Shown here: piece after piece, positions 41,387 through 50,437 of the stretch
Layout: every line of letters begins with the position of its first letter
How positions within the stretch are numbered: position 1 is the stretch's first letter
Assembly (NCBI RefSeq): GCF_018128025.1
Contig: NZ_JAGSCS010000005.1
Coordinates: 17,819 to 81,818, forward strand
DNA from: Proteiniclasticum sediminis
Lineage (GTDB): Bacteria > Bacillota > Clostridia > Clostridiales > Clostridiaceae
DNA: 64,000 nt
Reading direction: 5' to 3'
Program-made: the position numbers and the translations under genes
Notes under the pieces: generated by a model
The model's input: only the letters and a program-made list of their open reading frames with translations
What the model was told of the DNA's origin: nothing
The model's database searches: none

Positions 41387-42181
41387 ATGAGAAGATCATC
41401 CCAGACCAGTATTTTCAGCAGTCAGTACCAAAAGAAGCAGCGCCGCAAAAGCTTTTTCAAGAAGCTTGCGGTGTTCCTTCTGCTTGCCGTCGCTTTGGTG
41501 ATCATCTTCCGCAAGCCCATCCTGGCCAAGGTGGAAAAGGTCCGTCAGGACATTCTCCAGGAGGAGAAGCAGAAGGAAGAGCTCCTGGAGAATCTGCCGC
41601 CCACGCCGGTGGAAACTCCGGAAACGGCAGAAACCCCCGGGGAACCGGTGGTGGAGGAAAAAACCGTCACGCTGACGCTTCCCGGGGATGTGAGGCTGGC
41701 CCTTTCCCTGGAAGGCGAAGGAGAAGACCTGCATTTTGCTCCGTTGACGGAGCTTGTGGGTTATCAGGCGGATCTCTCTCCCTCGGGAAAACTCCTGGTC
41801 CTCCAGAAGGACGATGTCCAGGAGCTCTATGTGGCGGATCCCGCGGGCACGGTGACGGAAATCACCTACCGGATCTACAAAAGCTCCCGGGGCTACACCG
41901 AAACCAAAGAGAGCATCCTGGGGCGGCTTCCGGGCTTCGTCTGGAGCACCCAGCCACGATTTCTCGATGAGGACACCGTGGTGTACCTGTCCCAGCTGCC
42001 CTGGTTTGACAACCGGCGCTTCCTCTATGTGGTGGAGCTGAACCCGTTATCCCACAAGAGCTTCCAGAGCGTCAAAGGGGTGAATGTGACCCTGAAAGGG
42101 CGGACGGAAAAGGGCCTGGAATATGAGGCCGACGGGAAGACCCGCTACCTCACCCCTGACATGAAGATCATATCGCCCTAA
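41387..42181 (+). CDS. Membrane-anchored protein, unknown
   Basis: A 264-residue protein with a basic N-terminus (RKSFFKKL), one membrane segment (about 23-42), a Pro/Glu linker (about 60-85) and an extracellular beta-rich C-terminal domain containing LSPSGKLLVLQKDDVQELYV and FLDEDTVVYLSQLPWFD. The repeated short strands recall beta-propeller blades, but there are too few to be sure. ATG 41387 lies 7 bases after AGGAG. It may share the thiI transcript. Terminator at 42188. Confidence 0.7.
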   Translation: MRRSSQTSIFSSQYQKKQRRKSFFKKLAVFLLLAVALVIIFRKPILAKVEKVRQDILQEEKQKEELLENLPPTPVETPETAETPGEPVVEEKTVTLTLPGDVRLALSLEGEGEDLHFAPLTELVGYQADLSPSGKLLVLQKDDVQELYVADPAGTVTEITYRIYKSSRGYTETKESILGRLPGFVWSTQPRFLDEDTVVYLSQLPWFDNRRFLYVVELNPLSHKSFQSVKGVNVTLKGRTEKGLEYEADGKTRYLTPDMKIISP

Positions 42182-42187
42182 GGCGAG

Positions 42188-42224
42188 AACCGGCGGTTAA
42201 AGAATTCATTGACCGTCGGTTTTT
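42188..42224 (+). terminator. Rho-independent terminator
   Basis: AACCGGCGGT pairs with ACCGTCGGTT (one G-U) and is followed by TTTTT. Confidence 0.78.
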
Positions 42225-42278
42225 GGACGAAGGGTTCTTCGGTGGGGAGAACGAATGGCAAGGAAGGATGGTGCGTAC

Positions 42279-43064
42279 ATGGATATTGGAATCTCCACGG
42301 CAATATTTTATCCCGATGTGCTGACGGAAAATGCGGTGGAGCTCCTGGCGGCCCAAGGGTTCCGCACGGGGGAGGTATTTGCCAACAGCTTTTTCGAGTT
42401 TACCCCGGAATACGCCCTGGAGCTCCGGGAACGGGCGGACCGGGTGAATTTTCGCATCACCTCGGTTCATACGGTGAGCTCGGCCTTTGAGCCGTATCTC
42501 TTTGATGCCTACCCCAGGCGGCGGGAAGATTTCTTCCGAATCTACCAGAGCTTCGTGCGGTTTGCCGAAATTCTGGGGGCCAAGGCCTACACCTTCCATG
42601 GGCTGGTGAAACGGCCCCATCGGAACATGAGCTTCCAGGATGTGGTCTATATCTACGACCGGATGATCTACGAAGGTCTGGAGCATGGGGTGGCCCTGGC
42701 CCAGGAAAACGTGTCCTGGTGCCTATCGGGGGATCTGGAGTACCTGAAGCGCTTAAAAGATGCCGTGAAGGAGCCCCTGAAGTTCACCCTGGACATTAAA
42801 CAGGCCGTGAAGGCGGGGAAACGGCCAGAGGAGTATCTTGAGCTTTATGGGAAGGATCTGGTGAATCTCCATCTCAACGACCATGACGCATCGGCCCCCT
42901 GCCTCCTTCCGGGAAAGGGCACCTATGACTTCCGGGGGCTCCGGGAAAAGCTCGCCGCTGTGGGCTATGAGGGCCCCGGGATCATCGAAGTGTACAAGGA
43001 AAACTACACCGCTTTGGAGGATCTGGCCGCCAGCCGGGTCTACCTGGAAAGAATCCTGGGATAA
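42279..43064 (+). CDS. Sugar-phosphate isomerase/epimerase-like TIM-barrel protein
   Basis: A 261-residue AP-endonuclease family 2/xylose-isomerase-like TIM barrel. Conserved metal-site segments are visible: the early MDIGISTAIFYPD, KAYTFHGLVKRP, LAQENVSWC, FTLDIKQAVKAG, LHLNDHDAS and GIIEVYKE, giving Glu, Asp and His ligands. Substrate unknown. I chose ATG 42279 because family members begin this way; ATG 42255, with GGGGAG ahead of it, would add eight residues and cannot be excluded. Confidence 0.82.
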   Translation: MDIGISTAIFYPDVLTENAVELLAAQGFRTGEVFANSFFEFTPEYALELRERADRVNFRITSVHTVSSAFEPYLFDAYPRRREDFFRIYQSFVRFAEILGAKAYTFHGLVKRPHRNMSFQDVVYIYDRMIYEGLEHGVALAQENVSWCLSGDLEYLKRLKDAVKEPLKFTLDIKQAVKAGKRPEEYLELYGKDLVNLHLNDHDASAPCLLPGKGTYDFRGLREKLAAVGYEGPGIIEVYKENYTALEDLAASRVYLERILG

Positions 43065-43067
43065 AGA

Positions 43068-43096
43068 TTGAAATGACAAGTCGTATCATATATAAT
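43068..43096 (+). promoter_or_regulatory. Promoter of tig
   Basis: TTGAAA (43068-43073), 17 bases, TATAAT (43091-43096). Good consensus 50 bases before the start codon. Confidence 0.85.
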
Positions 43097-43146
43097 ATTA
43101 TAAGTTTGAAATGAACCCCTTGGGGTCTGAGGAGGAAACGAATTAA

Positions 43147-44496
43147 ATGAATGTAACATTCGAGAAATTGGATTCGAAAAAAGTGAAACTGGAAGTGACT
43201 GTGGAGGCTGCTAAGCTCAGCGAGGCGATCCTGAAATCATACAAGAAAAATGTCAAGAACCTGAACGTCCAGGGATTCCGCAAGGGCAAGGCACCTTTGG
43301 CCATGATCAAGCGCTTCTACGGCGTGGAAGTTCTTTTTGACGATGCCAGCGATTTTATCCTGAGCGATACTTACGGCAAGGCTGTAGAAGAAACCGGCAT
43401 CAAGCCTGTGGACTATCCCAAGGTCGACATCGTACAGATGGAAGAAGGCAAGGACTTCATTTACACTGCTGAGGTGGAAGTGTATCCGGAGTTCGACCTG
43501 CCCGAATACAAGGGCCTGGAAGTGGAAAAGCCCGTGTATGTGGTCACCGACCATGACATCGACCATGAGCTGAGCCACCTGGTGGAGAAGAACGGCCGCA
43601 TTGAATCCAAGCCAGAAGGCGCGGAAGTGGCCAAGGGTGACGTCACCGTCATCAACTTCAACGGAAAAGTAGACGGCGTAGAATTTGAAGGCGGAAAGGG
43701 CGAGAACTTCGAGCTGGAGATCGGTTCCGGCATGTTCATCGGCAACTTCGAGGATCAGCTCATCGGCATGAAGGCCGGTGAAGCGAAAACCATCGAAGTA
43801 ACCTTCCCCGAAGATTACGCCGCAGAAGAAGTAAAGGGCAAGGATGCCACCTTCGACGTGGAGATCCTGGACATCAAGACCAAGGAGTTCCCTGCACTGG
43901 ACGATGAGTTCGCCTCCGAGGTGTCCGAGTTTGACACCCTGGACGAGCTGAAGGCCAGCATCCGGGAAGGGCTGGAGTCCGACGCCAATGAGCGTTCCAA
44001 GACCGATCTGAACAATAACCTCATCAAGGCCCTGGCTGACAAGACGGAAGTCGAAATTCCCCAGGCCATGATTGAGTCCGGCATTGACCGCATGATCCGT
44101 GACTTTGAGCAGAGACTGAACGCCCAGGGCATCAAGATGGAGATGTATCTCCAGATGACCGGCCAGGATGCCAACACCATCCGCGGCATGTTCCAGGAAA
44201 ATGCCAAGACCATGGTGAAGAATGACCTGATCATCGACGCCCTGGTGGAGAAGGAAGGCATTACCGCTTCTGAAGAGGAACTGGAAGCCAAGGCTGATGA
44301 AATCGTGAAAATGTACGGCGATCAGAAGGGGGAACTGAAGGAGATGCTCCTGAAGTCCAACAAGAAGGAACTGGAGATGGAAGTGACCACCGCCAAGCTC
44401 TTCGCCCTGCTCACCGAAAATGCTGTAGTTACCGAGAAGGAAGTGGTCGTGGAGCACAACCACGCACACCACACCCACGAAGAGAGCGCAGAGTAA
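43147..44496 (+). CDS. tig: Trigger factor chaperone
   Basis: A 449-residue ribosome-bound chaperone and prolyl isomerase. The ribosome-binding signature GFRKGKAP is at about residues 44-51. An FKBP-type PPIase domain (about 155-245: GDVTVINFNGKVDGVEFEGG, GKDATFDVEI) and a long helical C-terminal domain follow. The end of the protein is His-rich, EHNHAHHTHEESAE, which is not part of the fold and may bind nickel or zinc. First gene of the tig-clpP-clpX-lon-engB block. Confidence 0.96.
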   Translation: MNVTFEKLDSKKVKLEVTVEAAKLSEAILKSYKKNVKNLNVQGFRKGKAPLAMIKRFYGVEVLFDDASDFILSDTYGKAVEETGIKPVDYPKVDIVQMEEGKDFIYTAEVEVYPEFDLPEYKGLEVEKPVYVVTDHDIDHELSHLVEKNGRIESKPEGAEVAKGDVTVINFNGKVDGVEFEGGKGENFELEIGSGMFIGNFEDQLIGMKAGEAKTIEVTFPEDYAAEEVKGKDATFDVEILDIKTKEFPALDDEFASEVSEFDTLDELKASIREGLESDANERSKTDLNNNLIKALADKTEVEIPQAMIESGIDRMIRDFEQRLNAQGIKMEMYLQMTGQDANTIRGMFQENAKTMVKNDLIIDALVEKEGITASEEELEAKADEIVKMYGDQKGELKEMLLKSNKKELEMEVTTAKLFALLTENAVVTEKEVVVEHNHAHHTHEESAE

Positions 44497-44551
44497 AACC
44501 CTTCGCGAAAGCGACAAGAAGATGGAGAATCTCAACTGAAGGATGTTGCCA

Positions 44552-44580
44552 TATTGCCAGGGATGATTTCTCTGGCAATA
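44552..44580. other. Hairpin between tig and clpP
   Basis: TATTGCCAG pairs with CTGGCAATA around an 11-base loop. No T run follows on either strand, so it is either a weak terminator or an RNA-processing/stability hairpin. Confidence 0.55.
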
Positions 44581-44741
44581 CTTGTCTAGAGGGGGAAGAA
44601 GTTCCTCTTGCATCCCGCAGAAATTAAGGATACAATTTAATTGTTTAAAATTGATGTCGACGACTTTAAGTGCAATTTAATGATTATCCGCTATACTATA
44701 AGGTACATCGATTCGAAAATGATTTAATGGAGGTTTTTCAA

Positions 44742-45323
44742 ATGAGTTTAGTTCCAATTGTGGTAGAACAGACCAACCGAGGAGAACGATCCTACGATAT
44801 TTTTTCCAGACTGCTGAAGGACAGAATCATCATGCTCTCCGGCGAGATCAATGATGTCACCGCCAATCTGGTGGTGGCTCAGCTACTCTTCCTGGAAAGC
44901 GAGGATCCCGATAAGGATATCTATATTTACATCAACAGCCCCGGAGGTTCCATCACGTCCGGCATGGCAATTTTTGATACCATGAACTACATCAAGCCTG
45001 ATGTGGCCACCATCTGTGTCGGCATGGCCGCTTCCATGGGCGCGTTCCTCTTGACCGCTGGTGCCAAGGGCAAGCGTTTTGCCCTGCCCAATAGCGAAAT
45101 CATGATTCATCAGCCTCTGGGCGGCTATCAGGGCCAGGCCACGGACATTGAGATTCATGCCCGCCGAATTCTCCAGATCAAGGAGAAGATGAACACCATC
45201 ATGGCGGAGAGAACCGGACAGCCCCTGGATGTGATTAAAAAAGACGTGGAACGGGATAATTTCATGAACGTGGAGCAGGCCATTGCTTACGGCCTCATTG
45301 ACAGTGTTCTGGAAAAACACTAA
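44742..45323 (+). CDS. clpP: ATP-dependent Clp protease proteolytic subunit
   Basis: A 193-residue S14 serine protease subunit that forms the two-ring proteolytic chamber. Triad: Ser98 in GMAASMGA, His123 in IMIHQPLGG and Asp in the following helical region. The N-terminus [20 protein letters not shown] matches mature ClpP and needs no long propeptide. ATG 44742 is 8 bases after TGGAGG. Works with ClpX from the next gene. A TATACT -10 lies at 44692. No CtsR heptad site was found upstream. Confidence 0.96.
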   Translation: MSLVPIVVEQTNRGERSYDIFSRLLKDRIIMLSGEINDVTANLVVAQLLFLESEDPDKDIYIYINSPGGSITSGMAIFDTMNYIKPDVATICVGMAASMGAFLLTAGAKGKRFALPNSEIMIHQPLGGYQGQATDIEIHARRILQIKEKMNTIMAERTGQPLDVIKKDVERDNFMNVEQAIAYGLIDSVLEKH

Positions 45324-45494
45324 TTCAGCCCTCCATGGAGCTTTTGACGTCGTAATGGTAGAATAGGGTTAGGACAATCCAAATTTAGACGCCCATGGAG
45401 TTCATTGGAAACGAGGACATGGAAGTGGGAAATTTCCGTCAGCAATGCGGAAACCGGGAAGATCCCGGTCGTTCAAGTAAAAGAGGTGAGAGAA

Positions 45495-46751
45495 ATGGCA
45501 AAATTTGAAGAGAAGAACCTACTGAAATGCTCGTTTTGCGGGAAAAGCCAGGATCAGGTAAAACGGCTCATCGCCGGACCCGGAGTCTATATTTGCGATG
45601 AGTGTATTGAACTGTGTTCCGAAATCGTCGCAGAGGAACTGACCGAGCGTCATGACAAGGACTTCACGAAACTGCCGAAGCCCCAGGAAATCAAGGCCCA
45701 TCTGGACCAGTATGTCATTGGTCAGGACAGTGCCAAGAAGTCTCTGGCGGTGGCGGTATACAACCACTACAAGCGCATTAACTATCCCAAGAAGAGCGAT
45801 GTGGAGCTGCAGAAATCCAACATTCTTCTTCTGGGACCCACCGGATCCGGAAAAACCCTGCTGGCCCAGACGCTGGCCCGTTTCCTGGAGGTTCCCTTTG
45901 CCATCGCCGATGCCACTACGCTGACGGAAGCTGGCTATGTGGGTGAGGATGTGGAGAATATTCTCCTGAAGCTCATCCAGAATGCGGATTACGATGTGGA
46001 GAAGGCGGAGCGGGGCATTGTGTACATCGACGAAATCGACAAGATCGCACGCAAGTCGGAGAATCCCTCCATCACCCGCGATGTGTCGGGCGAAGGCGTG
46101 CAGCAGGCACTCTTGAAAATCCTGGAAGGCACCATCGCTTCTGTTCCTCCCCAGGGCGGACGCAAGCATCCCCACCAGGAGCTCCTCCAGATCAACACCA
46201 CGAACATTCTGTTCATTGTGGGCGGTGCCTTTGACGGCATCGAAAAGATCATTGAGAAGCGCACACAGAAGTCCTCCATCGGTTTTGGCGCGGATATTCC
46301 CTCCAAGCACGAGAAAAATGTGGGACAGCTGCTGGAAAGCATTCTTCCCGGCGATCTTCTGAAATTCGGGCTTATCCCGGAGTTTGTCGGCCGTGTGCCC
46401 ATTGTGGTCACCCTGAACAGCCTGGACAAGGCTGCCCTGGTGGACATCCTGAGCAAGCCCAAGAATTCTCTGGTGAAGCAGTACACCAAGCTCTTCGAAA
46501 TGGACAACGTCAAGCTGGAGTTCTCTGAGGATTCCCTCCTGGCCATTGCCGAAGAAGCCATCAAGCGGAACACCGGAGCCCGCGGACTTCGCTCCATCCT
46601 GGAGGATGTCATGAAGGAAGTCATGTTCGATGTGCCTTCCGATGAAACCATCGAGAAGGTGCGCATCACTGGCGAGACCATTGCCACCAAGGCACCGGAG
46701 ATTTCCTACCGTAAAGCGCTGAAAGACGCCATCGACGAAGAAACGGCATAA
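45495..46751 (+). CDS. clpX: Clp protease ATP-binding subunit ClpX
   Basis: A 418-residue AAA+ unfoldase. An N-terminal C4 zinc finger (CSFCGKS ... CDECIELC, about residues 12-40) recognises substrates. Walker A GPTGSGKT, Walker [11 protein letters not shown] and the ClpP-binding IGF loop (SSIGFGAD) are all present. The start is ATG 45495 after GAGGTGAG; the in-frame extension upstream has no ribosome site. Unfolds substrates for ClpP. Confidence 0.96.
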   Translation: MAKFEEKNLLKCSFCGKSQDQVKRLIAGPGVYICDECIELCSEIVAEELTERHDKDFTKLPKPQEIKAHLDQYVIGQDSAKKSLAVAVYNHYKRINYPKKSDVELQKSNILLLGPTGSGKTLLAQTLARFLEVPFAIADATTLTEAGYVGEDVENILLKLIQNADYDVEKAERGIVYIDEIDKIARKSENPSITRDVSGEGVQQALLKILEGTIASVPPQGGRKHPHQELLQINTTNILFIVGGAFDGIEKIIEKRTQKSSIGFGADIPSKHEKNVGQLLESILPGDLLKFGLIPEFVGRVPIVVTLNSLDKAALVDILSKPKNSLVKQYTKLFEMDNVKLEFSEDSLLAIAEEAIKRNTGARGLRSILEDVMKEVMFDVPSDETIEKVRITGETIATKAPEISYRKALKDAIDEETA

Positions 46752-46805
46752 CAAATACCATGGACAGACCGCAAGGTTTGTCCATTTTAAAAGAGAGGTA
46801 ATCCC

Positions 46806-49130
46806 ATGGCAAGAAAGCGTAAAACATTGCCCATGATCCCCTTGCGGGGAATCACGATCTTCCCGTACATGGTTCTCCACTTTGATGTGGGGCGGGATAA
46901 GTCCATCGCATCTTTGGATGAGGCGATGTTGAAGAACCAGGAAATTTTCCTTGTCCCCCAGAAGGACAGCAAAATTGAAAACCCCACCCGGGAGGATTTA
47001 CTGGATATCGGAACCCTGTGCGTCATCCGGCAGCTGCTGAAGCTTCCGGGGAACACCGTGCGGGTTCTGGTGGAAGGCATTGCCCGGGGAAAGCTCACCT
47101 CGCTGAAAGAGGAAGAAAGCTTCCGCGCCGTGGTGGAGATCCTCGAGGATGAGGAGACCACCGTGGCCAATGTGGAAGAGGAAGCCCTCGTCCGCTCGGT
47201 GAAAGAGTCCCTGCAGTCTTACGTCCGCCATACGGGATACATGCCCCAGGAAGCCCTGGTTTCCCTGGAAGACATCCATGAGCCTGGACGATTCGCCGAT
47301 ACGGTGGCGTCCTATCTCATGCTGAAGCCCGAGGACAAGCAGGTCCTGTTGGAGAGCCTCAATATCATGGACCGTCTGGAGAAGCTCCTGGTCATCATCA
47401 ACAAGGAACTGGAAATCGCCAAGATCGAGAAGCGCATCGGCACCAAGGTGAAGAGCAACATCGACAAGGTGCAGAAAGAGTACTACCTCCGGGAGCAGCT
47501 GAAGGCCATCCAGGAGGAACTGGGCGAGTACGATGAGGACGCCAAGGAGTTCTTCGCCTACAAGGAGAAGATCACCAAGGCCAAGATGCCCAAGGAAGCC
47601 AAGGAGAAGGCCCTCTATGAGCTGGATCGGCTCCGAAACAGCGGCAGCTACAGCGCCGAGGGCGGTATCATCCGCACCTACTTGGACTGGCTCATCGATC
47701 TGCCCTGGAGCAAGGAAACCAAGGACAATCTGGATATTATCAAAGCCCGGGAAATCCTGGAAGCGGATCATTACGGGCTGAAGGATGTGAAGGACCGCAT
47801 CATTGAGTATTTAGCGGTGAAAAACACCTCCAAGACCATGAAAGGCCCCATCATCTGTCTCGTGGGCCCCCCTGGCGTGGGGAAGACCTCCATCGCTAAG
47901 TCCGTGGCCCGGGCCGTGAACCGCAACTTCGTCCGCATGTCCCTGGGTGGCGTGCGGGATGAAGCGGAAATCCGCGGACACCGCAGAACCTATGTGGGCA
48001 GTATCCCCGGACGCATCGTCTACGGCATGCGCCAGGCCAAGAGCAAGAATCCTCTGTTCCTCCTGGACGAAATCGACAAGATGGCCAATGACTTTCGAGG
48101 AGATCCGGCGGATGCCCTCCTGGAAGTGCTGGATGCGGAGCAGAATTCCACCTTCCGCGACCATTACCTGGAAGTGGAGCTGGACCTGTCCAAGGTCATG
48201 TTCATCACCACGGCGAACACCCTTGACACCGTGCCCCGTCCGCTCTTGGACCGCATGGAGGTCATTGAGATCAACGGATACACCTATGAGGAGAAGATGA
48301 ACATCGCCAAGCGTCATCTAATTCCCAAGGTGCTGAAGGAGCACAGCGTGGCCCCCGATGCCATCCGATTCTCGGACAATGCCATCAAGTTCCTCATCGA
48401 GGGCTATACGGTGGAATCCGGCGTTCGTAATCTGGAGCGCAGCATTGCCAGCCTCACCCGCAAATCCATCGCCTATATGCTGGAAAAGAAAAAGACCAGC
48501 GTGGCGCTGACCCCCCAGATGATCCAGAAGTTTTTGGGTCACCCCAAGTTCATGTACGAGAAAGCGGAGAAGGAAGACCGCATTGGCGTGGTCACCGGCC
48601 TGGCCTGGACCATGTTCGGCGGAGATATCCTCCCCATCGAAGTCACCGTCATGGACGGCACCGGGAAGCTGGAACTCACCGGACAGCTGGGCGATGTGAT
48701 GAAGGAATCGGCCAAGGCCGCTTACTCCTACGTCCGGGCCCACAGTGCAGAGCTGGGCATCACCTCCCTCTTCTATAAGGACAAGGACATCCATATCCAT
48801 GTGCCAGAGGGTGCAGTGCCCAAGGATGGCCCTTCGGCAGGCGTTACCATGGCCACGGCCCTGACTTCCGCCCTCACGGGGAAGAAGGCCCGGCATAATG
48901 TGGCCATGACGGGAGAGATCACCCTCACGGGACGCGTGCTCCCCATCGGCGGGCTCAAGGAAAAATCCCTGGCTGCTGCCCGGGCAGGCATCAACACCAT
49001 CATCATTCCGGAAAAGAACCGGTTTGATCTGGAGAAGCTGCCTCCTTCTATTCTTAGCAAGCTCACCTTCATTCCCGTGAAGGAAATCAATGAGGTGCTG
49101 GAAAAAGCCCTGGTGGAGGTGGAATCGTGA
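46806..49130 (+). CDS. lon: ATP-dependent protease Lon
   Basis: A 774-residue LonA: N-terminal LON domain (1-200), a coiled-coil linker, AAA+ module with GPPGVGKTS and PLFLLDEIDKMA, and the C-terminal S16 protease domain with the Ser-Lys dyad, Ser677 in PKDGPSAGVTM and Lys718 in GGLKEKSLAA. Degrades damaged and regulatory proteins. It starts 54 bases after clpX with an AGAGAGGT site, and its stop overlaps the GTG of engB (GTGA). Confidence 0.96.
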   Translation: MARKRKTLPMIPLRGITIFPYMVLHFDVGRDKSIASLDEAMLKNQEIFLVPQKDSKIENPTREDLLDIGTLCVIRQLLKLPGNTVRVLVEGIARGKLTSLKEEESFRAVVEILEDEETTVANVEEEALVRSVKESLQSYVRHTGYMPQEALVSLEDIHEPGRFADTVASYLMLKPEDKQVLLESLNIMDRLEKLLVIINKELEIAKIEKRIGTKVKSNIDKVQKEYYLREQLKAIQEELGEYDEDAKEFFAYKEKITKAKMPKEAKEKALYELDRLRNSGSYSAEGGIIRTYLDWLIDLPWSKETKDNLDIIKAREILEADHYGLKDVKDRIIEYLAVKNTSKTMKGPIICLVGPPGVGKTSIAKSVARAVNRNFVRMSLGGVRDEAEIRGHRRTYVGSIPGRIVYGMRQAKSKNPLFLLDEIDKMANDFRGDPADALLEVLDAEQNSTFRDHYLEVELDLSKVMFITTANTLDTVPRPLLDRMEVIEINGYTYEEKMNIAKRHLIPKVLKEHSVAPDAIRFSDNAIKFLIEGYTVESGVRNLERSIASLTRKSIAYMLEKKKTSVALTPQMIQKFLGHPKFMYEKAEKEDRIGVVTGLAWTMFGGDILPIEVTVMDGTGKLELTGQLGDVMKESAKAAYSYVRAHSAELGITSLFYKDKDIHIHVPEGAVPKDGPSAGVTMATALTSALTGKKARHNVAMTGEITLTGRVLPIGGLKEKSLAAARAGINTIIIPEKNRFDLEKLPPSILSKLTFIPVKEINEVLEKALVEVES

Positions 49131-49726
49131 TCCGGATCAAACAGGCGGAATTTGTCACCTCTGCGGTGAAGAAACACCAGTACCCGGAGCTGGGACTGCC
49201 GGAAGTGGCCTTCGTGGGCCGCTCCAACGTGGGCAAGTCCAGCATCATCAACGCCATCACCAATCGCCGAAAGCTGGCCAAGGTGTCCAACACCCCCGGC
49301 CGAACCCGGCTGGTGAACTTCTTCAACATCAATGGCGGAGCCATGCTGGTGGATCTTCCGGGATACGGCTATGCCAAGATCTCCAAGACCGAGCAGGCAG
49401 CCTGGGGAAAGATCATCGAGGACTATATTCTCCAGAGTCCTTTCCTCAAGCGGTTCGTTCTGCTGGTGGATGCCCGTCATAAGCCCACGGCCGATGATGT
49501 GGCCATGCTGGACTATTTCCGGTACTACCAGAAAGACGTCCTGGTGGTGGGCACAAAGCTGGACAAGCTGAAGCGCAATGACATCCGGAAAAACGAAAAG
49601 ATCATCCGGGAAACCCTGGGCCTGGCCCCGGAGGAAAAGGTGATCTTCTACAGCGCCATGACCAGGGAGAATCTCCAGCAGGTCATCGACACGGTTTTTG
49701 CGGGAATTTTACCCGAGGATGAATAA
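49127..49726 (+). CDS. engB: Ribosome biogenesis GTP-binding protein EngB/YsxC
   Basis: A 199-residue TRAFAC GTPase needed for large-subunit assembly. G1 GRSNVGKSS, G2/G3 region NTPGRTRLVNFF and DLPGYGYA, G4 TKLDKL and G5-like SAMT are all in order. The start is GTG 49127, overlapping the lon stop by 4 bases, which couples translation. Last gene of the operon; terminator at 49780. Confidence 0.96.
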   Translation: MIRIKQAEFVTSAVKKHQYPELGLPEVAFVGRSNVGKSSIINAITNRRKLAKVSNTPGRTRLVNFFNINGGAMLVDLPGYGYAKISKTEQAAWGKIIEDYILQSPFLKRFVLLVDARHKPTADDVAMLDYFRYYQKDVLVVGTKLDKLKRNDIRKNEKIIRETLGLAPEEKVIFYSAMTRENLQQVIDTVFAGILPEDE

Positions 49727-49779
49727 GATTTTAGCGTAGAACCATAATGACAGTATCTCCATTCCATTACATTCCCAAG

Positions 49780-49811
49780 CCCCGGAAGCCAGTCTTCCGG
49801 GGTTCTTTTTT
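49780..49811 (+). terminator. Rho-independent terminator of engB
   Basis: CCCCGGAAG-CCAGT-CTTCCGGGG followed by TTCTTTTTT. A second hairpin, AACCGGAGCAT-GGTT-ATGCTCCGGTT, follows at 49821-49846. Confidence 0.93.
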
Positions 49812-49856
49812 CGTGCGATGAACCGGAGCATGGTTATGCTCCGGTTTTGTGCATGA

Positions 49857-49885
49857 AAAAAGCATTACCCGATGGCAATGCTTAA
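49857..49885 (-). terminator. Terminator of the PerR-like gene
   Basis: On the minus strand AAGCATTGCC pairs with GGTAATGCTT and is followed by TTTTC. Confidence 0.75.
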
Positions 49886-49904
49886 AGTAGTTCAATTCGC
49901 CTGA

Positions 49905-50324
49905 TCAGGCCTCTTTAGCCTGGCAGCTGCGGCAGACGCCGTAGAAGTACAGCTTGTTTCGCTGAATGGTGTAGTCGGTGTGCTTGTCAATCTCCTGATT
50001 GATGAGGGTCATAGGTACACCGAGGATATCCTCCACACGGCTGCAGATGGTGCACTGGATATGGGGGTGTTCCTCCACCAGGGCATCATAGCGGAAGTTG
50101 CCTTCGCCCAGATTCAGTTCCTGAACCAAGTGGGCATCACAGAGGACTTTCAAAGATTTGTAGACGGTGGCCAGACTCATGGAGGGGAACTCCTTGATGA
50201 GATCATGATATATGATTTCGGCGGAAGGGTGCTCTTTTGTACTCATAAGGTAATCGTAGACCGCGATTCGCTGAGGAGTGAGTTTAAGCCCCTTTTCCTT
50301 GAAAATTTTGGACAATCTATACAT
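49905..50324 (-). CDS. Fur-family regulator, PerR-like
   Basis: A 139-residue winged-helix metalloregulator: LKLTPQRIAVYDYLMS and SLATVYKSLKVL recognition region. The C-terminal domain has HPHIQCTICSRVEDI and GVCRSCQ, the two CxxC zinc pairs. The HxHxQCxxC pattern without the poly-His of Fur resembles PerR, a peroxide sensor, which fits the anaerobe with FprA and Ric. RBS GGAGG. Not adjacent to a catalase or ferritin gene. Confidence 0.9.
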   Translation of the reverse strand: MYRLSKIFKEKGLKLTPQRIAVYDYLMSTKEHPSAEIIYHDLIKEFPSMSLATVYKSLKVLCDAHLVQELNLGEGNFRYDALVEEHPHIQCTICSRVEDILGVPMTLINQEIDKHTDYTIQRNKLYFYGVCRSCQAKEA

Positions 50325-50437
50325 GGCACCCTCCTTAAGTAGGTTTCTATAAAAATGATAGCATAGGGAATTTGGTTGTTCAAATAAAATACAGTCCTTG
50401 AACCCTTAAATCCGGGAAAAGTACATAATCTTCACAA

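Noticed and set aside
43237..44613. 458-codon minus-strand frame opposite tig
   Set aside because: Shadow frame over an unquestionable trigger factor gene.
45519..46880. 453-codon minus-strand frame opposite clpX
   Set aside because: Shadow of clpX with no ribosome site or recognised domain.
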